Positions 11,718-18,803 of a stretch of DNA of 64,000 nucleotides are shown here, piece by piece. A program made the translations under genes and the position numbers. Positions within the stretch are counted from its first letter, which is position 1. Each line of letters opens with the position of its first letter. The notes beneath the pieces are model-generated. The model searched no databases. It worked only from the letters and a program-made list of their open reading frames with translations, and was not told the DNA's origin. This DNA is from DASRFA01 sp035651755 (GTDB lineage: Bacteria; Desulfobacterota; Binatia; UBA12015), in NCBI GenBank assembly GCA_035651755.1, contig DASRFA010000044.1, positions 1 to 64,000 of the forward strand. The letters run 5' to 3'.

Positions 11718-14461
11718 CGGCGCGCTCCCCGGCGCTCCGCTCGGCGCTCGCCCTGCTCGTCGTCGCCCAGCTGAACGCGTGCGCCGTCGGCGGCGGTGCC
11801 GTCCGGCACCAGCGCGACCTCGCGGCCGGCGGCGATCCGCCGGCGACGGTGCGCGGGCCGGAGCCGTCGGCTCTGCTCGCGAGCCTGGTCGGGCCGATGC
11901 CGTCGATCGCGTCGGCGGTCGCGGACGACGCCGAGCGCGAGCGCATCGGAGCCGACGACGCGGGCGGCGACGCCGCAAAGGATGCCGAGGTCGCGTCGGT
12001 TCCGCCGCCGGCGGAGAAGCCGCCGCGGAAGCCGATCGACCCGGCGCGCTGGCTCAAGTCGGCGCCCGGGCTCCGGAGCGCGCTGCCGCTGCTCGCGATC
12101 CCGGCGCCGCTTCCGGAGGCGGTCGCCTCGGCCGACGGGCCGGGGGAGAAGACCTTCGTCGGACGGGCGCCGCGCGTCTTCGGCGCGGCCCCGACGATCG
12201 GCGAGATCCGGATCGAGGGGAACCAGCGCGTCGACCAGGAGGCGATCCGCGTCCACATCAAGAGCCGCCCGGGCGAGCCGTACGACGCCGAGAAGGTCGA
12301 CCAGGATCTGCGCGCGATCTACGGGATGGGGTTCTTCGAGGACGTGAGCGTCGAGCTCGAGGAGCCCGCCGCCGGCGGCGAAACGCTCGTCTTCCGCGTC
12401 AAGGAGCGCCCCTTCATCACCGCCGTCCGCATCGAGGGCGGCGAGGCGCCCAAGAGAGAAGATCTCGAGTCCGCTCTCAAGGTCCGGCCGCGCACGATCT
12501 ACGACCCCGAGAAGGTCCGCCGCGGCATCGCCGACGCGCACCGCGTGTTCGAGGAGAAGGGCTACCTCGATGCGAAGATCGATCCCCAGCTCGAGCCGGG
12601 CGCCGGCCCGAACGAGGTCGAGCTCGTCTACAAGATCGACGAGGGCGAGAAGATCCGCATCACGGACATCGACTTCGAGGGCAACGAGCGCTTCAGCGCG
12701 CGCGAGCTCCGCGGTGTCATGCAGACCAAGGAGAAGGGCCTCTTCTCCTTCATCACCGGCTCCGGGACGCTGAACCGGGAAGCGCTCAAGACCGACGTCG
12801 AGCGCCTCACCGCCTACTACTACGACAACGGCTACGTCGCGGTGAAGATCGACGAGCCCAGGGTGGAGCGCAAGGAAGACTCGCTCCGCGTCGTCATCAA
12901 GATCGACGAGGGCGACAAGTACGACTTCGGGAACATCGACTTCGCGGGCGACGTGCCGCCGCCCGGACCCGAGCGCGACGCGCTCTTCCAGCAGATCGAG
13001 GCCGTGAAGGGCGAGGTCTTCCGCGCGAGCATCCTGCGAGACGACGTCACCAAGCTCACCGACTTCTTCGGCGACGAGGGCTACGCCTTCGCCAACGTCG
13101 AGCCCGAGACGCTGATCCGCCCCGAGCAGAAGACGGTCGACGTCACGTTCCGCGTGAGCAAGGGGAAGCCGGTCTCGATCGGCCAGATCCAGATCACCGG
13201 CAACACCAAGACCCGCGACAAGGTGATCCGGCGCGAGCTCAAGGTCGCCGAGCAGGAGCCCTTCTCGGCGACGAAGCTCCGGAGGAGCCGCGACGCCTTG
13301 CAGCGGCTCGGCTTCTTCTCCGACGTCAACGTGACGACCCGCAAGGGAGCGACCGAAGACCAGATCAACCTCGCGGTCGACGTCAAGGAAGGCTCGACCG
13401 GCGCCTTCAGCGCGGGCGCCGGCTACAGCTCGGGCGACCAGTTCCTCTTCAACGTCCGGATCTCCGAGAACAACCTCTTCGGGCGCGGCCAGCGCATCGT
13501 GCTGAACGCCGACGTCGGCTCGATCCGCCGCAACATCTACCTCAGCTTCACCGAGCCGTACCTGCTCGATACGCGGCTCCTCGGCCAGGTGACGCTCTTC
13601 AACACCGAGCTCGACTACGGCGACTTCACGCGCGACGCGACCGGCTTCGCGCTCCGTGCGCTCTACCCGTTCGAGGAAGTGGGCCTCTACAACATCGGGT
13701 GGCTCTCGCTCGAGGACACGAGCTTCGGCCTCGAGTACCGTCTCGAGCGCGCGCGCATCTTCGACATCCGCTTCGATTCCCCGCCCGCGATCTTCGCCGA
13801 GCAGGGGACGACGCTGATCTCGGCGGTCTCGCCACAGCTCCTGCGGAACACCCTGAACCACGCCTACGACCCGACCGCGGGGTCGTTCCAGGAGCTCACG
13901 TTCGAGCTCGCGGGTCTCGGCGGCGACGAGAAGTACTACCTCTTCCAAGGGCGCGGCCGGTGGTACGTCCCGATCTATCGCGTGCGCGACCTCGGCACTT
14001 TCGTGTACTCGGTGGGCGGCACGGTGGCGTACGGGCGCGGGGAAGCGGGCCAGTCGGGCAAGGAGATCCCGCTCGTGCAGCGCTTCTTCCCGGGTGGCAT
14101 CAATACGGTGCGCGGCTACGAGACGCGGACGCTCGGGCCGCGCCAGGACAGCTTCGATCCGCAGGGGAACGTCATCAACAACAAGCCGATCGGCGGTACC
14201 AACGAGTTCGTGCTGCAGAACGAGATCATTTTCCCCATCCTCCAGTCGGTGGGCGTCAAGGGCGTCGTCTTCTTCGACATGGGCAACGCATTCCTGGAGG
14301 CGCAAGGGATCGACTTCGGGGACCTGCGATATGCCATCGGCGCGGGCATCCGGTGGCTGTCGCCGTTCGGTCCACTCCGCATCGAGTACGGCATTCCGCT
14401 GAACATCAAGGACGACGAGAAGAAGAGCTCCATCCTGTTTTCGTTCGGCGCGCCGCTGTGA
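11714..14461 (+). CDS. bamA: BamA, outer-membrane protein assembly factor
   Basis: This 915-residue protein has five POTRA domains (about residues 155-525), the first opening with IGEIRIEGNQRVDQEAI. A C-terminal 16-strand barrel carries the loop-6 motif TVRGYETRTLGPR and ends with SILFSFGAPL. It inserts beta-barrel proteins in the outer membrane. An unusual extension of about 150 Ala/Pro-rich residues precedes POTRA1. The leader ends in LNAC (residues 20-23), which resembles a lipobox, whereas BamA is normally cut by signal peptidase I. It is coupled to lolD by ATGA, and skp follows. Confidence 0.95.
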   Translation: MTARSPALRSALALLVVAQLNACAVGGGAVRHQRDLAAGGDPPATVRGPEPSALLASLVGPMPSIASAVADDAERERIGADDAGGDAAKDAEVASVPPPAEKPPRKPIDPARWLKSAPGLRSALPLLAIPAPLPEAVASADGPGEKTFVGRAPRVFGAAPTIGEIRIEGNQRVDQEAIRVHIKSRPGEPYDAEKVDQDLRAIYGMGFFEDVSVELEEPAAGGETLVFRVKERPFITAVRIEGGEAPKREDLESALKVRPRTIYDPEKVRRGIADAHRVFEEKGYLDAKIDPQLEPGAGPNEVELVYKIDEGEKIRITDIDFEGNERFSARELRGVMQTKEKGLFSFITGSGTLNREALKTDVERLTAYYYDNGYVAVKIDEPRVERKEDSLRVVIKIDEGDKYDFGNIDFAGDVPPPGPERDALFQQIEAVKGEVFRASILRDDVTKLTDFFGDEGYAFANVEPETLIRPEQKTVDVTFRVSKGKPVSIGQIQITGNTKTRDKVIRRELKVAEQEPFSATKLRRSRDALQRLGFFSDVNVTTRKGATEDQINLAVDVKEGSTGAFSAGAGYSSGDQFLFNVRISENNLFGRGQRIVLNADVGSIRRNIYLSFTEPYLLDTRLLGQVTLFNTELDYGDFTRDATGFALRALYPFEEVGLYNIGWLSLEDTSFGLEYRLERARIFDIRFDSPPAIFAEQGTTLISAVSPQLLRNTLNHAYDPTAGSFQELTFELAGLGGDEKYYLFQGRGRWYVPIYRVRDLGTFVYSVGGTVAYGRGEAGQSGKEIPLVQRFFPGGINTVRGYETRTLGPRQDSFDPQGNVINNKPIGGTNEFVLQNEIIFPILQSVGVKGVVFFDMGNAFLEAQGIDFGDLRYAIGAGIRWLSPFGPLRIEYGIPLNIKDDEKKSSILFSFGAPL

Positions 14462-14514
14462 GAGGTCCGGTGGCGCCGGGCGTGAGAGACCGCGGGAAAG
14501 AGAAGGAGAAGTTC

Positions 14515-15036
14515 ATGAAGCCAGTTCACCTGATCGGCGCTGCGCTGCTGCTCGCGCTCTTGTCGGTGCCGGTCGCCGTGCAGGCCGCCGAGCCCAAGAT
14601 CGGCGTCGTCGACCTGCAGCGTGCCCTGAACGAGTCGGACGCCGGCAAGAAGGCGAAGGTCGACTTCAAGGCGCGCGTCGACAAGCTCGAGGGCCAGCTC
14701 AAGGGCCAGAAGGAGGAGCTCGACCGGCTGAAGGAGGAGCTCGAGCGCAAGGCCGTCGTCATGCGCGACGACGAGCGCCGCAAGCTGTCGACCGACTTCG
14801 AGAAGAAGCGCCTCGACCTGAAGAGCAAGTTCGAAGAGGCGCAGGGCGAGCTCCAGCGGAAGGATCAGGAGCTCACCGGCCAGATCATCGAAGGTCTCAC
14901 GCAGGTCATCAAGCAGATCGCCGAGAACGAGAATTACACGCTCGTCCTCGAGACCAGCTCGAGCGGCGTGCTGTACCACGCGAACTCGATCGACCTCACC
15001 GAGCAGGTCCTTTCGACCTACAACGCCCGCCACTGA
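14515..15036 (+). CDS. skp: Skp/OmpH-family periplasmic chaperone
   Basis: The product has 173 residues. The ATG at 14515 has AGAAGGAGAAG just upstream. The signal peptide runs to Ala24, cut before AEPKIGVVDLQ. IGVVDLQRALNESDAGKK is the OmpH N-terminal strand and turn. A long charged coiled coil (about residues 45-125) forms the tentacle arms. The C-terminus (ENYTLVLETSSSGVLYHANSIDLTEQVL) completes the trimer core. Skp holds unfolded outer-membrane proteins for BamA, the gene just upstream. Confidence 0.92.
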   Translation: MKPVHLIGAALLLALLSVPVAVQAAEPKIGVVDLQRALNESDAGKKAKVDFKARVDKLEGQLKGQKEELDRLKEELERKAVVMRDDERRKLSTDFEKKRLDLKSKFEEAQGELQRKDQELTGQIIEGLTQVIKQIAENENYTLVLETSSSGVLYHANSIDLTEQVLSTYNARH

Positions 15037-15058
15037 CGGGAGGACGCCCGAGACCGGC

Positions 15059-16342
15059 GTGCGCGACGGCAACGACACCACCGGGATCCCGAGGCTCCTG
15101 CCGCATCGCTATCCCTTCCTGCTGGTCGACCGCGTCGTGGAGTTCGAGGCGGACCGGCGCGTCGTCGCGATCAAGAACGTCAGCGTGAACGAACCGCAGT
15201 TCACCGGGCACTTCCCGGACCGCCCGATCATGCCGGGAGTGCTGATCTGCGAGGCGATGGCTCAGGCCGGCGGGCTTCTCGTCCGCGGCACGCTGCGCGG
15301 CGGCTTCGACCCCGAGCCGTCCGGCCACGAGGATCTCTTCCTCGTCTTGACGAGCGTCGAGAACGCGCGCTTCCGCCGCCAGGTCGTGCCGGGCGACCAG
15401 CTGCGGCTCGAGGTGACGCTGCTGCGCCGCCACCGGCCGCTCTGGAAGATGCACGGCATCGCCACCGTCGAGGGCCAGGTCGTGGCGGAGGCGGACTTCT
15501 CGGCCGCCGAGGTCCAGGAAGGCGTCGCTTTTCCGCGCGCCGAAGGCGCGCGCGCGCCCGCAGCGACACGCATCCATCCCACGGCGATCGTCGCCCAGGG
15601 CGCCGAGCTCGACGCCTCGGTCGAGATCGGGCCGTACGCGGTCGTCGGCCCGCACGTCCGGATCGGAAGCGGAACCCGGGTCGGCCCGCACGCCGTGATC
15701 GAAGGGCGCACGACGATCGGACGCGACAACCACGTCTTCGCCTTCGCGACCGTCGGGTCCGAGCCGCAGGACCTGAAGTACCGCGGCGAGCCGGGCCGGC
15801 TCGAGATCGGCGATCGCAACCTCGTCCGCGAGTACGCCTCGCTCTCGATCGGGACCGAAGGCGGCGGCATGACGACGCGCATCGGCGACGACAACCTCTT
15901 CATGAACTACTCGCACGTCGGCCACGACTGCCAGATCGGAAACCACGTCCACCTCGTGAACGGCGTCGCGCTCGCCGGGCACATCACGGCCGAGGACTAC
16001 GCCATCGTCTCCGGGCTCGCGGCGGTCGCGCAGTTCGTCCGCATCGGCGAGTCGGCATTCGTCGGCGGAGGGTCCATGGTGGTGATGGACGTGCCCCCGT
16101 ACTGCATGGCGAACGGCGATCGCGCGAAGCTGGTCGGCCTCAACGTGGTCGGCCTCGAGCGCCGCGGCTTCGCGGCCGAGCAGACGAGCGCGCTCAAGCG
16201 GGCGTACAAGCTCCTCTTCCAGTCGAAGCTCCTCGCGCGCGACGCGGTCGAGCGGATTCGCACGGATCTCGCGGACTCGCCGGAGGCGCAGCGGCTCGCG
16301 GCGTTCGTCGCGGAGAGCGAGCGCGGCGTGACGCGCCCGTAG
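15059..16342 (+). CDS. fabZ-lpxA: Fused FabZ (3-hydroxyacyl-ACP dehydratase) and LpxA (UDP-GlcNAc acyltransferase)
   Basis: One open frame of 427 residues from GTG covers two enzymes. Residues 1-150 are FabZ: LPHRYPFLLVDRV, then GHFPDRPIMPGVLICEAMAQ with the catalytic His and Glu. After a short Ala-rich linker, residues 171-427 are a full-length LpxA left-handed beta helix (RIHPTAIVAQGAELD ...). There is no stop, and no ATG or GTG at the junction. LpxA His125 of E. coli corresponds to His289 here (SHVGHDC). The position of E. coli His160 (VHQF) is Ala324 (VAQF). Gly173, which sets acyl length in E. coli, is conserved. FabZ makes trans-2-enoyl-ACP, while LpxA uses the same hydroxyacyl-ACP pool for lipid A. 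Confidence 0.93.
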   Translation: MRDGNDTTGIPRLLPHRYPFLLVDRVVEFEADRRVVAIKNVSVNEPQFTGHFPDRPIMPGVLICEAMAQAGGLLVRGTLRGGFDPEPSGHEDLFLVLTSVENARFRRQVVPGDQLRLEVTLLRRHRPLWKMHGIATVEGQVVAEADFSAAEVQEGVAFPRAEGARAPAATRIHPTAIVAQGAELDASVEIGPYAVVGPHVRIGSGTRVGPHAVIEGRTTIGRDNHVFAFATVGSEPQDLKYRGEPGRLEIGDRNLVREYASLSIGTEGGGMTTRIGDDNLFMNYSHVGHDCQIGNHVHLVNGVALAGHITAEDYAIVSGLAAVAQFVRIGESAFVGGGSMVVMDVPPYCMANGDRAKLVGLNVVGLERRGFAAEQTSALKRAYKLLFQSKLLARDAVERIRTDLADSPEAQRLAAFVAESERGVTRP

Positions 16343-16348
16343 GCCGCC

Positions 16349-17188
16349 GTGATCGCCGACCGGCTTGCGCTCATCGCCGGCAACGGCGTGTTCCCGGTGC
16401 TGGTCGCGCGCGGAGCGCGCGAGGCCGGGGTCGAGGTCGTCGCGTGCGCGCACGTCGGCGAGACCGATCCCGCGATCGAGTCCGAGGTCGCCGAGTGCAC
16501 GTGGGTGCGCGTCGGCGAGCTCGGGAAGATCATCCGCACGTTCCGGCAGGCGGGCTGCACGCGCGCCGTGATGGCCGGTGGCATCAAGAAGGCGCGCCTC
16601 TTCTCCGGCTTCCGCCCCGACCTCCGCGGCGCGGCGTTCCTCGCCCGCATGCGGACCCTGCACGACGACAAGCTCCTCACCGGGATCGCCGACGAGCTCG
16701 CCGGCGAGGGCATCCCGGTCGTCGCGTCGACGATCTTCCTGCCGCGCCTCGTTCCCGAGCCCGGCGTCCTCGGGCGCCGCGCGCCGCGCGCGCGCGAGCG
16801 CGAGGACATCCGCTTCGGTCTCGCGGTCGCGAAGGCCGTTGGGGCGTTCGAGATCGGCCAGACGGTCGTCGTGAAGGACGGCCTCGTGGTCGCGGTCGAG
16901 GCGGTCGAGGGCACGGACGCCGCCATCCGCCGCGGCGGCGACCTCGCGCGGCGCGGCGCGGTGGTCGTCAAGGTCGCGAAGCCCGGGCAGGACCTCCGCT
17001 TCGACGTCCCGGCGGTCGGCCCGGAGACGATCCGCCTGATGAGCGACGTGCGGGCGACCGCGCTCGCGGTCGAGGCGCGGCGGACGCTCCTCCTCGAGCG
17101 CGACCGGCTCATCGCCGCCGCCGACGCGGCCGGCATCGCGGTCGTCGCCGTCGAGGCCGAGGAGCCGGGCGCCGAGGACGGCCGATGA
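16349..17188 (+). CDS. lpxI: LpxI, UDP-2,3-diacylglucosamine pyrophosphatase
   Basis: This 279-residue DUF1009/LpxI protein starts with a GTG 6 bp after lpxA. It makes lipid X (2,3-diacylglucosamine 1-phosphate), replacing LpxH in many proteobacteria. The N-terminal domain (ALIAGNGVFPVLVARGAREAG) and C-terminal domain (EIGQTVVVKDGLVVAVEAVEGTDAAI) match the family, as does VVKVAKPGQDLRFDVPAVGPETI. The stop overlaps the next ATG (ATGA). Confidence 0.92.
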   Translation: MIADRLALIAGNGVFPVLVARGAREAGVEVVACAHVGETDPAIESEVAECTWVRVGELGKIIRTFRQAGCTRAVMAGGIKKARLFSGFRPDLRGAAFLARMRTLHDDKLLTGIADELAGEGIPVVASTIFLPRLVPEPGVLGRRAPRAREREDIRFGLAVAKAVGAFEIGQTVVVKDGLVVAVEAVEGTDAAIRRGGDLARRGAVVVKVAKPGQDLRFDVPAVGPETIRLMSDVRATALAVEARRTLLLERDRLIAAADAAGIAVVAVEAEEPGAEDGR

Positions 17189-18117
17189 ACCCGGTGCGCG
17201 CGGCCGTCGTCGGGGCCGGCTACCTCGGGACGTTCCACGCCGAGAAGTACGCGCGCGCGGCCGGCTGCGAGCTGGTCGCGATCGCCGACGTCGACGAGGG
17301 ACGCGCGCGCGCGCTCGCGGACCGCCTCGGCTGCCGCGCCGTCGCCGACTACCGCGAGCTCGTGGGCGCGATCGACTGCGCGAGCGTGGTCGTACCGACC
17401 ATCCACCACCGCGCGGTCGGCGAGGCCCTCCTCGGCGCCGGCATCGACTGCCTCGTCGAGAAGCCGCTCGCCGCGAGCGCCGCCGACGCCGCCGAGCTGG
17501 TGCGCGTGGCGAACGCCCGCGGCCGCATCCTCCAGGTCGGCCACCTCGAGCGCTTCAACCCGGCGCTCACGCGCCTCGCCCGCATGATCGACCGGCCGCG
17601 GTTCATCGAGTGCCACCGCCTCGCGTCCTTCACGACGCGCGGCGCGGACGTCGACGTCGTGCGCGACCTCATGATCCACGACCTCGATCTCATCCGCCTG
17701 CTCGTGCCGGGCGACGTCGTGTCGATCGAGGCCGTCGGCGTGCCGGTCGTGACGCCGCAGGTCGACATCGCGAACGCGCGCCTCCGCTTCGCGGGCGGCT
17801 GTATCGCGAACGTCACGGCCAGCCGGGTCTCGGTGAAGCGCGAGCGCAAGCTCCGCCTCTTCCAGCGCGACGCCTACCTCGCGATCGACCTCGGCGAGCG
17901 CTCCGTCCGCATCTGCCGGCGCACGATGGACGACCGCGGGCAGCCGGAGATCGGGTGGGAGCAGATCGACCTGGGCGAGGCCGACGCACTCGCGAAGGAG
18001 ATCGAGGCCTTCCTCGCGTCCGTCCGCACGCGCGCGCGTCCCGCGGTGACCGGCGAGGACGGCCTGGCTGCACTCGAGCTGGCCGAGCGCATCCTCGCGG
18101 TGATGGAGACGGAGTAG
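17185..18117 (+). CDS. Gfo/Idh/MocA-family NAD(P)-dependent sugar oxidoreductase
   Basis: The product has 310 residues. The Rossmann fold starts at VRAAVVGAGYLGTFHAEKYA. EKPLAASAADA carries the usual family Lys, and LMIHDLDLIRLL carries the HD motif of the catalytic helix. Homologues occupy the same slot between lpxI and lpxB in related genomes. Some of these (GnnA type) oxidise UDP-GlcNAc at C3 for diamino lipid A, working with the aminotransferase GnnB. No GnnB-like aminotransferase is next to it here, so the substrate is open. It is coupled to lpxI by ATGA. Confidence 0.85.
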   Translation: MNPVRAAVVGAGYLGTFHAEKYARAAGCELVAIADVDEGRARALADRLGCRAVADYRELVGAIDCASVVVPTIHHRAVGEALLGAGIDCLVEKPLAASAADAAELVRVANARGRILQVGHLERFNPALTRLARMIDRPRFIECHRLASFTTRGADVDVVRDLMIHDLDLIRLLVPGDVVSIEAVGVPVVTPQVDIANARLRFAGGCIANVTASRVSVKRERKLRLFQRDAYLAIDLGERSVRICRRTMDDRGQPEIGWEQIDLGEADALAKEIEAFLASVRTRARPAVTGEDGLAALELAERILAVMETE

Positions 18118-18184
18118 TCGCTCGCACGTCGGTGATGGAGACGAAGTAGCCGCGCGCACGTCTTCGAGGCGGTGCCTGTGGGTC

Positions 18185-18330
18185 GCCGGAGCCGTTTCTG
18201 CGGGCACTCGCTCCGGGTCTCGTTCGCGAGAAGGAAGTGCGCCCCGAATGATTTCATGAATCAAGGTGGGGGCGATCGATTGTCCCGCTCATTCGACAGT
18301 CGCTCGCTTGCCCGCAGAAACGGCTCCGGC
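18185..18330 (+). repeat. 146-bp element with perfect 21-bp terminal inverted repeats, copy 1
   Basis: The first 21 bases (18185-18205, beginning GCCGGAGCCGTTTCTGCG) are the exact reverse complement of the last 21 (18310-18330). The interior holds TTCATGAA, a short palindrome, next to AAGGTGGGGGCGA. The size and structure resemble a MITE or a REP-type element. No transposase or obvious target duplication is seen. Confidence 0.85.
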
Positions 18331-18564
18331 TGCGCCGGCGCGGGCGATTGCGCTGCTGGGTACGGCGGCGACCGCTCGGAGACCGAACGTCACCCGCGCG
18401 TCGGCCTGGGGTGGGGGGTGGGAAAAGTCGTGAAGCGAGGCGCCGGACGAGCAACGCGGCGTCCGGCAAAGGTGACCCTATCGAACGCGGCACGCGGGAA
18501 AGCGTTCGGACCGTCCGCCCCACGCGCGACGTCGCCGCCGACGCGGCGGCCATCGCGGAGGTGA

Positions 18565-18710
18565 GCCGGAGCCGTGTTTGCGGGCAAGCGAAGGACTGTC
18601 GAGCGAGCGGGACGATCACTCGCCCCCACCTTGATTCATGAAACAATTCGGGGCGCACTTCCTCCCCGCGAACGAGACCCGGACTGAGCGCCCGCAGACA
18701 CGGCGCCGGC
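18565..18710 (-). repeat. 146-bp element with terminal inverted repeats, copy 2 (inverted)
   Basis: Read on the minus strand this copy matches 18185-18330 over its full length with about 18 mismatches by eye (roughly 88% identity) and no gap. Its own 21-bp ends have diverged slightly from each other. The two copies could pair over their whole length into a large cruciform around the 234-bp spacer. Confidence 0.85.
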
Positions 18711-18789
18711 GGCCACCGGCACGAATTGCCGCGACAACGGCTTCGCGCGACGACGGAAGGCGCCGTGGACGTGCACGATCGATCGCGGC

Positions 18790-18795
18790 TATGTT
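18790..18795 (+). promoter_or_regulatory. Possible -10 box before the PLP lyase gene
   Basis: TATGTT ends 8 bases before the ATG at 18804, the spacing seen before several other first genes in the window. The -35 region is poor (GTGGAC about 19 bp upstream). Confidence 0.3.
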
Positions 18796-18803
18796 CGCCC
18801 GCG

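Larger units (their letters stand above)
18118..18803. other. 686-bp non-coding region with two inverted 146-bp elements
   Basis: No gene can be supported here. The region holds two copies of one 146-bp element in opposite orientation (18185-18330 and 18565-18710), a GC-rich spacer of 234 bp and a short leader before the next gene. Open frames crossing it on both strands are compositional and run through the repeat arms. Confidence 0.75.

Noticed and set aside
10997..14305. Very long open frame (about 1100 codons) on the minus strand opposite lolD and bamA
   Set aside because: It is the mirror of GC-rich codons in the true genes; the translation is Arg/Leu/Glu/Asp/Val-rich without any domain, while the plus strand gives complete LolD and BamA.
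16342..16349. Idea that fabZ and lpxA are separate genes
   Set aside because: The frame is open through the junction and no ATG, GTG or TTG lies near the RIHPTAIV start of LpxA.
18185..18710. Insertion sequence with transposase
   Set aside because: The elements are only 146 bp and the spacer codes for nothing recognisable.
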